Source of the DNA: Loripinus fragilis
Taxonomy: Eukaryota > Mollusca > Bivalvia > Lucinida > Lucinidae
Length of the DNA: 64,000 bases
Direction: 5' to 3'
Assembly (NCBI GenBank): GCA_964019695.1
Contig: OZ026520.1
Coordinates: 24,256,130 to 24,320,129, forward strand
Numbering within the stretch: position 1 is the stretch's first letter; every line of letters begins with the position of its first letter. Below the pieces are notes generated by a model that was given only the letters and a program-made list of their open reading frames with translations, searched no databases and was not told the DNA's origin. The position numbers and the translations under genes are program-made. Positions 10,304 to 23,432 of the stretch are shown here, one piece after another.

Positions 10304-13300
10304 CCAAGTTTTCACAAGCAAGCGCTGCAGAATGCAGTATAACAACTTTCTCCTTTCTGCTTGTTTGACTAGCCTCCCTGTGCATTCTTCTACCTCGGTG
10401 TCTATTGGTTTTCTTAGACTTTGCAAAATCTGAATCATTGGAGTTGGAGCTACTTCGGTTTCTCCTTCTATTCCTTCTATCAGTAGTTTTACTCTCTGCT
10501 GGGTGTTCTCTGTCACTGGAAGCTGATGATTCTCTCTTCCTTATAATCCTTTCATCTGCATTCCTTGACCATGACCTCTTCCTTCTGGAGCTATATCTAG
10601 ATCTTTTCCTAGATGTGCTGGATCTATTTGGGGGACTTTTGCTATGCTTATTTGTTGTGGAATGTGTTGATTTACTTTTTCTGCTTCTGTTTTGTTCATA
10701 ATGGCTTGACTGTCTACTTTCTTTGCTTGATGAATAGGAATGGTAAGAATCAGCTCTACTTCTATCTGAACCTGCATCAGACCAGGTATCTTTAGAAACT
10801 GATCGCCTGAATACGCTAGATTCTCTTGATCTTGAGTGGGCTCTATACGGAGCAGCTGCACTGGATTCATTTGAGCCAGATCTTTCCCTGCCTTTATTCC
10901 ATTTCTTATTTAAGTTGGATTTATATATAGAATCACTGTTTGATGTTATAGATCTAGAGCGTGATCTCTGATGAAATAAATGTGCAGAATTTTCAATTTT
11001 TGTCAATCTGTACTCATTTCTCTCCTTGTATGGTTCAGTAGAAGATGGCTCCATTTTATCATTTTGCACTGTGATTTTAATTGCTTTTAAGCTTTCGGTT
11101 TTACTCTGCTCCTGGATAAAGTTAGGTACAACAGACTCTGAATATTCCTTCTTTTTACATTTTGATATATCATTTATCTCATCATCAGAGCATTCAGAAT
11201 CCCAGCCCTGTTGGAGCTTCTTCAATAGCCTCTCACGTGTTACAACACTTTCTTCTTCTGCTTGTTCAATCCAGTACCTTATATCAGCTAGCTTTTGGGA
11301 CAAATCAGGCTCAATCATGCAATGTTTTGATTTAGAATAAACATCTGTTGACTTCGAAGGAGATTCACTATCACCTTGCATTAAAATGTGAGTTAATTTG
11401 TTTTTCCTTTCTTCTAATTTGGACAGTGACAATTTTGAAATGTTTGAAACTGGTGAATCATACACAGAAGAGACTAAAGCAATGGAAGAATCTGACTGTT
11501 CTGAATGATCTGCTGCACCTTCTGATGGTTGTCTTCTTGTTGTATCAATTACAGAAGACTTTTTACCAGACTTCGGGGATGACTTCCAACTCTTTTCACT
11601 TACATCTGGATTGATATCTTCAGGATATTTAAGAACTGTCTGAAAATTGGCAACACTTTCATCTATATATAGATCATCACAATCTGAAACAACTTTTAGA
11701 GTGCCCTGACTGCTGCAGGAGGTATTGTGAACACTCTCAGTATCACTACTGTCCGGACTATTTATGTCTTCTTCAATCCACTTACATTTCCCGTAGGTAT
11801 CTATTATTTCTTCACTGCTTGCATCAACAAGTTTCATAGGTTTGTGTGAAATATCAAGATTAGATTTAGAAACATCACACAAAATATCCAAATCTTCCGT
11901 ATTGTTGCTACTTTTCGATCTTACTCTATCTTTAATGTGGAAGTCAGCACATGATGAATCATCCGAGTCATCATTTGCATAACCCTTCAGAGCAGCCAAA
12001 GAGTCTTGAAAATCACGAGTATTCACAGTCTCCCCCTGTTCCAAAAGTGTGAGTGATCGAGATGAATCATTACTGCTCTCATCATAAGCTGTACTGAGCT
12101 GGGCAATGGAGGATTGCTGTATTTTTGCAATTCTATTATTCTTTTCATTTGTCAAAACTGTAGAAGTACAGTCAGAGTCAAGATCAGGTAATACAGAGGA
12201 ATCCTCCTGATTCAATAGAACATTTTGTGTACCAGTACCTGAACAATGTGAAGTTATAGTGCTTTTTTCCAACTTTTGATCTCCTTTGCATTCCAAATTG
12301 CAGGCGGCATTTTCATGATTATTAACATTCTCTTTAATCTTAAGATAGGGCTCCTTTTCAATTGAATATGAATCCAAGGTCTCACTCACTGAATCACACT
12401 GCTGAACATCAAATGTATTATACACTCTATTTAAAGTCCCCTCTTTAGAATCAGTTGAAGTGAAGGACAGCTCTTTTCCGCTCCTGTTATCCTTGTCATC
12501 TCTACTGTATTCTGAGTTTTCTTCTAGCCTCAAGCTACTTTCCATTTTTAAGTGTGATTGCGATTCTAATTCCATTTCTTGGCTTGCTACCATACTAAGG
12601 TTTTGGACATTAGTAGTTTCAATTAGATCTGAATGCAAAGCAGTACTTATATTTTGAGCTTGAATTGTTTTTCTTTCAGATTTTGCAGATCTATCTGAGT
12701 CTACACAATTTAACTTATTTGCATTTGTGAATGTCAGTATATTGTCAGACAGATCATTATTAGTGTTATTTTCAGTTAAACTTTCATGTTCTTTAACTGA
12801 AGAATTAGAATCTTCATCAACATAGTTTAGTACTGCAGCAAGAGAACTGGAACCATTTACTTCATTTAGTTTCGTTTGCTTTGAAGGGAACTGAAAAGAG
12901 TTATTTTCAGGGCAAATTTGACTTGGAAGCACAACTTCACTTTCTGTTTTTGTATTCAGATTGGCTTGGTGAGTTCTATTTACTTCAGGGTTCCAAAGCT
13001 TGTGCTCATTAACTTTGCTTATGAAACAGGTCTCTTTGTGAACATTATCTGGTGCATCCTCTTCCTCCTCAATATCATAATCAACAATCCTATCCAATGT
13101 AGTAGGAAGAACATCTGGTTTATCTGACTGTTCATGATCACCATGATCAACCTCATAATCAACAATGGCTTTGATGTATGAAGCTTTAGCTTTACTGATT
13201 TTAGTTTCTGGAAATGCAGTTGCATCTGTCTTCATTGCATTTATTTCTTTGTAAAAACTATCTACTGCCTGGTCTATTGATTTCTTTTTCCGTTTTGCTT

Positions 13301-16300
13301 TCTTCTGGATATTTTTTGATTTTGCCCCGAGTGGTTGTCTACATGAGGCACTTTCCAAAGACAAATCACAGTTTTTGGTATTTGAGGAGTTCTCGGTATG
13401 AAAAGATTTTGCTAAACTTTTGTTAAGTTTTGTGGCTATTGAAATTCTGGATTTACTCCGTGATTTTTTCACTGTTTCCTGGACAGATATTTTTGTGGAC
13501 AATTCACACTCTAATAATTGTTCAACTTGCTTAAGACTTTTAGAGGCCTTCTTTTCCAAAACCTTGGCCCGTGATCCTTCAGGAATGTTTTCATTTTCCA
13601 CAGCTGGTTTCTGGACAGGTTTACTACTGAGTGGTATTGTTTCACCATTCCATACATAGCATTCTTTCAGGGGATCATTATCTGTTCTATCATTTACAAT
13701 TCCAACAACCATTGGTTTCAATTCAGTTTCAACTTTGCATGGGCCTTTATCAATTGCAAGTTGCATGTCTTTTACTTCGCTTTTTACAGTTTCATCACAC
13801 AGCAAGCTTCCTTTTTGGTCTGAGTCACAAATTTGCTTACTAATTGAACTAACATGCTTGAGGTCAGAAAATTCCGCTGAATGTAAAAGATCATCCTTCT
13901 CTTTTATCTTAACTTCGGATTTCAAATCTCGTAGTTTCTGATCATCATGTACAGGATCTTGCTGCATCTGATGGGAATTCTTCCTATTCAATATAGTTTC
14001 CTCACTATTTGCTTTAAGTTTCAAACTAAGAGATAAAGATTCTATTCTCTCCAATTCATTTGCTTGAACAGATTCAGTTGCTTCCGAAATCTCATCCCTA
14101 ACAGTTCTACTACAAATCTCCGCATTTGTGTCCATTCTAAACAAACTAGTATTTCCACCTGCATTGATATGTTGTTTAGACTGCTGAATTTTTGATAAAG
14201 TGTCTGACTGATCAAAAATATCACTTCTTTTAATAGGAAGACCAGTTAATGCAGTTGGTTGCACAGATTGCCTTGTATCCTCTCTTGTTTCTTTACCACT
14301 CTGTTTATTTGAACCTTCTAAATTTACATTCTGGTCACAAGCAGGATTTAAAGCGTTATTTAGCCTCTCTGAGCTCATCAAATCTGGATGAGAAATGTTA
14401 TTTAACATAAATTCTTCACCAATAAGGTGCTCACTACTTATCAAAGGCATTTGTTTCTCCTCAAAACTACTATTTTCATTCTCTACCAGTGTTGATGCTT
14501 TTCTGTCACAAGATATATGGCTGGTACTAGTGTTTTCATTTTTCTGCTTACATTTTTGTAGATCATTCAGACTTTTTGTGTGCTGTATATCAATTTTGTT
14601 ACTATGGAATTTTCCAGTAGCTTTTGATGCATTTTCAAGAGTGGCATCCAGGTCTAAATGCGGTTGGTTTGTTTTATATGTCAACAAAAACTCATCTTCC
14701 TGTTTTTTGTTTATATTTTGGCATGTCATCTCACTCAGATTCTTACAACAGCCCACTTCACTTCCTTTTGTGTCCTTCACATCAACATTGTGAATGACCT
14801 CTGAATCCTGTATATCTTTCTTGACACTCTGGAGTTCTTTCTCCTTGATTTTTAGGGACTTCAAACATTCTTTTATTTCAGCATCTAAAATCAATGGCTG
14901 TACTTCTTTATAGAAGTCCTGCAGTGTGCTATTTAAGGCATCTGCTGTATTTGATTGTTTAGAAGGACTATCACACATGGACTCCTTCACATGAATTTCC
15001 TTATAAACTATTGAAGCAGCTATTTCATTTAGCAACATGCTTCTTTCTTCTCTCAAACTATTGTCACTGCAAATTTGTGGAACAGGAGTAGCAATATCTG
15101 AATGTTCAGCAACATCAACTAGACTCGATATGGTTTCTTCTAGTATACCAACGTTTGCAACTGTAGCGTTCGATGAATCAGTTGTGTTAGTTGATTTACT
15201 AAATTGATCTAGGTCTTCCTTTTCCATCTCATTTTCTTTCATCTCAATCGTCAAAAACTCACCATTCAGCTTTTTGTTTCCATCCATAGAAATCAGTTTA
15301 TTCTTATTCCCGACTATATCTTTTGACCCATGCATAGCATTAACAGAAATATTCAATTGCTCAAGTTCTACTTCTCTCTTGTTTTTCAGTTCTTTCTCTT
15401 TGATTTTTAGAGAGTTCAAACATTCTTTTATTTCAGCATCCAGATCAAATTGTTCAGTATGTATTTTGCTGCTAAAAGTTTCTTCAGTCTTTGACACAGA
15501 GGGTGGAATCTCGTGATTACCATTACAACTAGCTGAGATAGAGGGAACCAGTACTTTGTTCAGTTTTTTATCTTGATTTTTGTTGTCACAATAGGATTTC
15601 TCACTAAGATCAATATTACCTGCCAAAGCAGAATTGACAGATCCTTCTGTTGGCTGTACACTGTTGCGCTGAGCCATGTCACAGTTGGGTGGGATATGAG
15701 CAACAAGACCTGAATCTACACTTATATCCACTAGCCTATACTCATTTTCTTCTAATATCTCAGCTTCTGATGACACAGACATGTTTTGATTAAGCTTTGA
15801 TAAACTTGAGTCTATCAATTTTCTGCTTTCTTCACAAATTCCACTACTCAAAGGAGAGCTGGTCAAGTCTGTTCCGTTTTGAGTTTGATAGGAGTTTACC
15901 ATATCCAGCCTAAAATCCCTTTGGTTCTTCTGGGTACTAGAATTATACTGATTTACCAACTGTCTATCAGCGTTTAATGCTTTTTCAATATTGTCATTGA
16001 TTTTCAAAACTTTATGTTCCTTTTGCTCTATAAAGAAGTCTTTAGTCAGCTTTTTGCTTCTTCCAATATACGTCAGCTCACCATTATTCTGCCCACAGCT
16101 TATGACATTTGATGTAGTAACAGTGTCCCCTAAATGAGCCTGATTGGAGTTGATCTTTTCACTATCATGTTCAGAGGTGCCATCTGCACATTCTGATGAA
16201 ACAGAAAGTTGCTTACTGTATTCTTTAGAAATATTCCAGGAAGGGTAGTGCTGTTCTTGACTTGTGCCTTTAAAGTACCCTTTGTCCTCAATCCTATTAT

Positions 16301-19100
16301 TGAAATTGAATGCAACCTTTTGGTTTTGATCATCATTCTGTGGAGTAGACTGTTGTGATTTTGCTTTCTTGGGTCTTTCAAAGTCACTCTTAGCATTCTC
16401 TGGTGAAAACCCATTGTGAGTCATAGAAATGCTTTCACTGTCCAAACTGGTATCTTGTCTATTTCCACTCTCATCTATCAGTACTTTATTACCACTTATC
16501 AGATTACTCTGTGTTCCTTTGTTTTCAATAATATCAACTTTAACATATCCATTGACTTCTGAAGCCTGTTTGCTTGGATCACATGGATTTGATTCAATGT
16601 CTTTGGTCTTGTGTTTTACATGAAGGTATCTATCAGAAGAGGCATCTTCCTTGCCTGGTTGGTGGCATCTTCCATTCAAAGCTTTCACTTTTCCAAATTT
16701 AAGTGCTTCAGATATATCAGGTTTGATAACACTTTTAGTACACATTTCTTTCAAACTAGGCAAACTAGTATTTGTGTTTATTCTCATGTTTAAACTACTT
16801 GTTTTAAAGTTTTCTGAAGAAATGTTTGAGTAAGGCCAAGAAGTATCATAAAGCAATGTAGCTGGAAGTGTCCTATTTAAGATACATGGATAGAAAGTAT
16901 CTGGCTGATGGGGATTGGTATTTGGAGGATATCTGAAGGTAAACATCCAAGGTTGCAGCTGCCCTGGTGATAAACTGTAAGAATATCCCAAAGGTGAACT
17001 TGAACCTAAATAGGGTAATTGAAAGTTTTGCAAATGAGGTGGTATACCGAGAGACAAGTTTAAATTTGATAAGCCTCCTAGCCTCTGATCATCTACTACA
17101 GGGAAATGATTTAAAGTGGGCCAGGAAACGTGATGAAAATTTGGTGGTATTAATGGGGTTTCAAGCAAGCCATTAGATGCAGTACTGTATGGCTGCCGAG
17201 GTGCTAACAATGATAGACTAGAATTTAAAAATGGTTGGTTCAAAAGGGGACCATGTACCATTGCTGGGATAGGGCTTACTGCTTGCAGAGAAGTACTTGC
17301 AAAATTAGGACTACCAGGCCTCGAAAGTTGACACTGCTCACTTAAAACTGTATTTGAAACTGTATTTGAAGCTATTAGTGGAGCAATTGCTGCTACTGTT
17401 CTTAATGGTTCTTCCCGAGCAATATTAAAGATTTCCTTGGTACCTTCAATTTTTGACTGAACATTTCTTCCATCAACTGAATTAACATTGGTTGTGGTGT
17501 CAGTACATACTGAAGTCAGGGACGTACTATTATTGCAGTCTGAAACTGGTTTATTAGCTCTATTAGGCTGCTGCCCCGTAGTTATACTTATAGGAGGAAG
17601 GTCTTGCTCATTAGAAATGCCACTGCAAACATATGTATCTGTCAATCTTATTCTGCAATCACTTGTGAGTGCAGTAACTGTTGCTACATCCGATGAGGAC
17701 TTGACTGTTTTGGGAACAGTTTCAGAAAGAGTCTTAAATGTACTAGATTCATTTGATATATCTGTTTGTTCTGTAGTTAGATCATCATTATATTTTTCAT
17801 CCATACTTGGAGAATCCAAACCCGACTCAACAATCCCTACCAATTCTTTTGACCCTTCACTTAATGTATCTTCATCAGCAACTACAAGTGTTTCGTCTGT
17901 ATTCACAGCTGGATCAACATCCTTATATAAATGTTCTTTGTTATCCTTGTCTGTAACTTCAAGAGTATCACTGTTATCAATACCAACATTTTTACTATGA
18001 ATCACTGGAATATTACAACCATTCATTTCTTGATCGCTGCACAAATTATGTTTTTGTGTACTGTCTGTTAATGATTGATTATTTGAATCATTGCATGTGT
18101 CAGATGCTTTTGCAGGTTCGACAGTGTTTGCAATTGTTTCACTTGTGACTCTATATCGGATATCATTTTTGTCCTTTCCCTCAAGTAACTCTGTAGAAGA
18201 AAAGTCTGCAGTTTTCAAATTTTCATCAAGATAAGAATCTCTTCTTTCTGAAGGAGACATTTCTCTCTCATTTGTGATAGCATCATCTAAATACACCACA
18301 GCAGCATCTTCCAATATGTGCTTTGTCTCTTTATTTTCACTCAGTTCCGTCATTATGGCTGGCAGCTTTTCTTCCTTGGCGACAGGTTCTCCACAATCAG
18401 ATGGTATTTCATTTTTGGTACCCTCAATAGACTCTGAATCACTTCCACCAACACTATCAACAACTAAGTACTGCTTTTCATCAACCATGTCTGAGAGTTC
18501 ATCGTTTGAGGTCAAAGTCATCTTATCATTACCATTGTCAAGTACGTCTTCATCAGTCCAATCCAAACAAGAGTCAGAATCTGCTGAAAGAAGAGCTTCT
18601 CTTTTGATAGCTTTGCTACAAGCGGTATTCAACTTTTCTGACTTGGGTTGAGAACATTTTGTTTTAGATCCACTGTTGTGGCCACAGTCTGATCTGTTTC
18701 CATCACTTACAATTACCCTTGGATGCTCAATATCAGATAAACTGGAGACTGAATCTTTGGTATCTGTCTTCTCTCTAGGTTTTTCATCTTCAGGTACAAA
18801 CGATGCTGTTTCAGTTTTAATTTCACAAACTGTCTCCTCTGATTTTAAGTCTTCCGGCTTTATGTTAGCCGAGTCTTCCTGGAATGTTCTGCCAGAAGTT
18901 ATATCCAACAACTCTAATTGTTCTTCATTGCTTTCATCTAACTCTGTTTTACAGAAGAGAGAAGTTTTTGAACCACCTGGTATTATGAGAGGTGAATCCA
19001 TTTCAAACTTCAACGACTTTTCTTTCATGCTATCTTCTATCAAGTGAGATCTGACATCTTTTGCTTTATCTGTATTTCCTTTCTCACTACAGTCCTCAGC
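10304..19100 (-). CDS. Giant internal exon (2,932 codons) of a Ser/Arg-rich nuclear protein
   Basis: This is one uninterrupted minus-strand frame of 8,797 nt. It begins after a TTTCAG acceptor at 19101-19106, with first residues AEDCSEKG. Its probable end is a GTATGT donor at 10303. If that donor is not used, the frame stops at TAG (10290-10292) three codons later. Seen along the exon (residues counted from its start): acidic/Ser-rich sequence throughout; a Pro/Phe/Tyr-rich block at ~570-760; two copies of LDAEIKECLxSLKIKEKEL at ~1220 and ~1400; Tyr-acidic motifs such as IVDYDIEEEED (~2007), YVDEDSNSS (~2090) and GYANDDSDDSS (~2372); a charged, probably helical block with YWIEQAEEESVVTRERLL (~2605); and an RS domain with many RSRS, SRSR and RKRS runs at ~2710-2925. 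No folded domain is recognised. RS domains are typical of splicing and Pol II-coupled nuclear proteins, so a nuclear scaffold role is inferred. The exon is certain as coding; the family is unknown. Confidence 0.95.
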
Positions 19101-20006
19101 CTGAAATAGAACAAACACATATAGTGCAGTTCTTTTATAATGTCGTTATAACACAGATTTGGATATAACATGGTAATGTTGAGTCCCATATTTTTACCAT
19201 GCAATTTTACAAAGGAATTATAGGAAAATTCCTTTGTAAAATTGTTCCTTAATAACATGATTCACTTATATCACAGTCCATTCATATTGTCCCCAAATTT
19301 AGTGTTATAAAAGGACTGCATTGAGCCATACATTATAAGTACGGTAAATACATGCGCCTGCTCTTGAGATTTTAGTACTTATCACAAATACCAAGTCATT
19401 CTTTTAACATGAATTCACAGCTATATAGTGAGTCTAGAGGCCTATTTATTGGTCGGAGCCTCCATCTACCTCCCAACTTTAGTTATGTGAGCAGTGATAG
19501 CTCTGGCAAGACTGCACAGATTTGCAGGCTTTGAACCTTTGTTGCTTGCCCATGTGATCAGTACCAAGTAGGACCAGCCCATGAAATTAGGATATCAATC
19601 CCAAATACACAAATCACTTTTAAAATGTGCATACACAGCTATCCACTGGTACTATACCACAAATATCTAGTCTAAATATCTGTTTGCCCTGAGCCTTCAT
19701 CAACATTCCTACTTTGTTTGTGTGAGCAGCATAGGCTCTGGCTAGACATTGTATGTTCAGAGATAATTCATAGCTCACGTCCCCCCCCCCCTAAAACTGT
19801 GTCTAATGGTTTATTTTTTAATTGTTTTGATACTTTACATCCCTGTCAACATTTTTTCAGTCATGTCAGGATGATTTCTTGGGTTGAACCAGTACTAGGC
19901 AGCAGATAAGACGTCTTCCTCAAAGGGCACAACACAGTGACTTTGTCGGCTAAAAGTTATCATAATTTTATGCTAAAAAAGTTTGCTTAATGGGACCTAT
20001 GTTTAC
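19101..20006. other. Intron with a SINE fragment
   Basis: It lies between the giant exon and the acidic exon. Contents: a hairpin-like pair around 19190-19250 (caattttacaaaggaatt / aattcctttgtaaaattg), an 11-C run at 19781-19791, and a SINE fragment at 19812-19953. No coding signal. Confidence 0.6.
19812..19953 (-). mobile_element. tRNA-derived SINE, head missing
   Basis: It has 'ttttcagtcatgtcagg', 'ttgggttgaaccagtact' and 'cttcctcaaagggcacaac', but the tRNA-like head is lost after gtgactttgtcggc. Confidence 0.7.
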
Positions 20007-20169
20007 CTCTTCCTTTTCATAAACATCCTGCTCTTTAGAATATTCTTCCTCCTCCCCCGAGTCTCCTCCTATCATTATCTCATCTAAAAGCTCAGCCTGT
20101 TTAGCTCTTTCATCTATCTCTGGTATTACTTCCGGTACAGTATCAGTGTTCTCAATCTCTTCACAAGGA
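20007..20169 (-). CDS. Acidic exon of the SR-rich gene
   Basis: This 163-nt exon has acceptor TATTTGCAG at 20170 and donor GTAAAC at 20006. It encodes PCEEIENTDTVPEVIPEIDE, RAKQAELLDEIMIGGDSGEE and EEYSKEQDVYEKEE, and enters the giant exon in phase 0. It is strongly acidic, with a probable helix around RAKQAELLDEIM. Upstream in the same intron are three diverged copies of this acceptor and most of the exon (20170-20624). This copy is the only one with a splice donor and an in-frame exit, so it is taken as the functional one. Confidence 0.85.
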
Positions 20170-20624
20170 CTGCAAATATAAATATATATTTAGAATATTC
20201 TTCCTCCTCCCCGGAGTCTCCTCCTATCATTATCTCATCTAAAAGCTCAGCTTGTTTAGCTCTTTCGTCTATCTCTGGTATTACTTCGGGCACAGTATCA
20301 GTGTTTTCAATCCCCTCACAAGGACTGCAAATATAAATATATATTTAGAATAGTCTGACTTCCTCCTCCCCGGAATTATCTCATCTAGAAGTTCAGCCTG
20401 TTTAGCTCTTTCATTTATCTCTGGTATTACTTCGGCTACAGGATCAGTATTCTCAATCTCTTCACAAGGACTGCAAATATAAATACATATTTAGAATATT
20501 CTTCCTCCTCCCGGAGTCTCCTCCTATCATTATCTCATCTAAAAGCTCAACCTGTTTAGCTCTTTCATCTATCTCTGGTATTACTTCCGGTACAGGATCA
20601 GTGCTCTCAATCTCCTCACATGGA
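20170..20624 (-). repeat. Three tandem copies of acceptor plus partial acidic exon
   Basis: The acceptor TATTTGCAG and most of the acidic exon are repeated upstream. Copy starts on the minus strand are 20324, 20470 and 20624, that is 155, 146 and 154 bp apart. Each copy ends near TATTCTAAATA (diverged in some) and runs directly into the next copy's acceptor, with no splice donor. Continuing from any copy into the next changes frame and meets a stop soon after. Copy 3 also has an internal deletion. They look like decoy or poison-exon acceptors made by partial-exon duplication. Confidence 0.85.
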
Positions 20625-20864
20625 CTGCAAATATAAATAACCCATGCCCCGATCCAAGTTTTGATAGGGAAGAGAGAGCTGGATGCTTTGCTTAGTTTGT
20701 CTTCCTGTTGTCTCGTGATTGTTGTGTGGCTCTTCCTCCTGGTGCCATGGGTTTGTATACAGTTTGTGATTGTGGCATTTCCTGATCATCAAAAATCCGA
20801 TTATGAAATGATATGATGACTCAATATTTTTGTCAGAGGGGTCTGACTTGTTTTTTGCTTAGTT

Positions 20865-21107
20865 TATGAGGGGTGGCCACTATAAGCCGGCCATCATCGG
20901 CCTGCCCGCTAAACGCCCTTTAAATGGCATTTTGCTGGCATGCCGATGATGGCCCAACATTGAATGCTGGCTTGGTAGCTTTGTAATTTTTCAGGGGATG
21001 CGGACCCTTATTGCTAAGAAACCCTATTAAGGGCCTATATTTTTGTGATTTTTCAGGGGGGGGGGGGGGGGGGGGGGTCAGGACCCCCTGTCCCCTCTCT
21101 GGATCCA
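20865..21107 (+). mobile_element. G-run element, left-truncated
   Basis: It shares 'ggccatcatcggcctgcc', 'attttgctggcatgccga', 'tttgtgatttttcagggg' and a terminal ggatccacacatg with the copies at 34979-35301 and 59733-60037. It contains a 22-G run at 21056-21077. Confidence 0.75.
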
Positions 21108-22320
21108 CACATGTAACCCTTTCAAGAGCAGCGGAATTTTACATAAAGTTTGATATGGTCCTTTCATATATTTTGGGATCACAGGGTATGATTACCAAAA
21201 TTTATTGTGTTTCATTCTCTGAAGATCATTTTTGTCTTAGTGAACAGTAAAGACACTGATGAAATGTCAACTGTGCCTTCACTGTTTGTAAAATACCCGT
21301 TCAGGGGTTTCTGATCTACAAAGGGTTAATAAAGATATACAGGAGTCCCTAGATCACTCACCTGAGACTAACAAAGTTTATTGTTTTGTTTGTTATTTCT
21401 TTGTTTTTGAAGGATACCATGGATATCAACAGTTAACAAGTTTGGTAGGGCATGCACTGACTATTTCTCCTATATATTTATATTTCTGAGAATTATTTTG
21501 CTTCAGAGGAAAATGGTTTATAATTTCAGCATGTAAGTGAACTTAGGGAAGCCATTGGGCTCCTGGTTTCAGAGAAGAAGATATCTATTGGGGTTTTACC
21601 ATATATAGGCATGGTGGTCATCTAAGTCATGTGACCAGAACAATTTGCATTAATTTTGGCTAACCTATCATAAGGAGTCTTCATATGAGATTTGAATTCA
21701 ATTGGCCTAGTTGTTTTTTTAGAAAACTATGTTTTAATATAATGATGGGACTCCAATGAGTGACCTCGGTTGAAAACCTTGACCTTTGAAACTTATTTAT
21801 AGCCATTGTCTCATTATGTTGAACATATGAAGTGAGAATAATGACTTTGTCTTCAACAGTTTTCAAAAAATCAACTTTTCCCATTCAAATGCATTAGGAA
21901 GCAAAGAAGCTCTAGCGATAAGGCGTATATTTTCCCTAGTTGACATGATTACAAAAACTAAATTTTCAATTAGCCCTTATGATTCTAAAATTCGTCTGTT
22001 TGTGTAGAAAAATATGTATAGTTAGCATCAAGATACGTTTCAAAGCGATTCATCATTTACAAAGCCTTGAAAACTTGCGCTTTCTACTCCGACCCCTCAT
22101 TTTACGTCTTTATACTGGGTGTCGTTTAGACCAGAATTTTAGTAAATCCATTATAGGTTTTCAAAAAGTAAAAGTACTGAATTATTAAGGATATAAATGC
22201 CCTTCGTTTCCAAAACTTTGCAGTATTTCTTCTGCGCATGCGGACGAAATATACTTAAAATTGTGATGTTTGTCATTGAAAAGATGAAACTGGTGTCTTT
22301 CAGTTTATTTTAGATGCTTT

Positions 22321-22415
22321 CCTCCCCTAGACCCAAGATGCCCTTTGGACAATTGAACTTCATTATATAAATATACAACATGTGTAAAGGGCGTCTTGGG
22401 TCTAGGGGCGGGGGG
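22321..22415. repeat. Hairpin element, ccccta gacccaag arms
   Basis: Arms cctcccctagacccaagatg (left) and cgtcttgggtctaggggcgg (right) lie ~40 bp apart. Probably a small foldback or MITE. Confidence 0.7.
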
Positions 22416-23345
22416 AAAGAGGTTGTATAAGCTAAAGAAGACATCAATCATCTGACAAGACTTTGCAAAATGGTCGTTTTTATTGTACATCAACTGTATA
22501 AATATATATAACATTATCTATCGTGATAAATGTAGGACGATTGTTTACCTTAGTTTAACGGTCTATTTCCCACACATGTTACTGTTGATGATCAAAATAA
22601 TTCTCATTCAAAATGAAGAAGATATTATTACATGCATATATGAAAACCCGTTATAAATATACGTACTATCAGGCAAGGGTACATAGATGGCTCGTCTATA
22701 TGTATTTGTTAAGTGTGCCTAGTGTCTGGAGTCGTTATTTCAACAAAATAAAATGATCGCTTATTTAGGGAAATTGCCCGCCTTATCGCTAGAAATTCTT
22801 TGACCTTGACAAAGTAGGTCAAGGTCAACATAGGATCATCATTTGAACAAACTATCATACAAAGTCCCAAGGTCATAGGCCTTCTGGTTCTGGAGAAGAT
22901 TTTAAAGGGTTTTACCATATTATATGGGCATAGCGCCCATCTTGGTCATGTGACCAGGACCATTTGAACAAACTTTCATTTCCCCATCCTAAGGAGTCTC
23001 CATATGAAATTTGAGTTCAATTTCCCCAGTGGTTTCAGAGGAGAAGATGTTTGGTATACTATTAGCTCACCCATGAGCCTTTAACTCGGGTGAGCTAACA
23101 ACATAAACAATTATCTACAAATGTCTCTTAAGGGTTATGATGGATAACAATGCCGAACACCCAAGCGTATAGGCAGAGACATGCTGCTGATGCTTGCTGT
23201 ACTGGAGAAGCTTGTGCTAGATGCAAGGTCCTGACCAGACATGCATAATTAAATGTATCATTTAGTGACTGAGTAGTCCAGACTGGGCTGCAATCACTAT
23301 TGACTCATGGTTTTTGTCGATGTTTTGGACATGACTGTATGTTAC

Positions 23346-23432
23346 CTTGGGGATCTTGTTCTAGGTGGAGTCTTGGGTACCTCTGATCTCTGAAACCTAA
23401 AGTCAGCAAACCTCCTTGGCCTTCTGTCATAC
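23346..23432 (-). CDS. Short Arg-rich exon of the SR-rich gene
   Basis: This 87-nt exon follows a TTCTTTTCAG acceptor and ends at a GTAACA donor. It encodes YDRRPRRFADFRFQRSEV and then PKTPPRTRSP. It keeps phase on both sides (AG|G in, AG|T out, the latter giving Ser at the start of the acidic exon). The mix of Arg with aromatic residues and TP/SP dipeptides fits an RNA-binding or kinase-regulated linker; this is inference from composition only. Confidence 0.85.

Larger units (their letters stand above)
20625..23345. other. Intron filled with repeats
   Basis: It holds a truncated G-run element (20865-21107), a family-A-like start (caggagtccctagatcactc near 21340) followed by diverged blocks (21500-21900, 22800-23050) and a GTGAGCTA hairpin (~23065-23098, agctcaccc / gggtgagct), and an inverted repeat at 22321-22415. 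No coding signal. Confidence 0.55.

Noticed and set aside
17488..18000. 170-residue plus-strand frame
   Set aside because: Antisense shadow of the giant exon; Ser/Thr/Val-rich composition mirrors Asp/Asn/Glu codons on the other strand. The frames at 14395-14793 and 18274-18651 are the same case.
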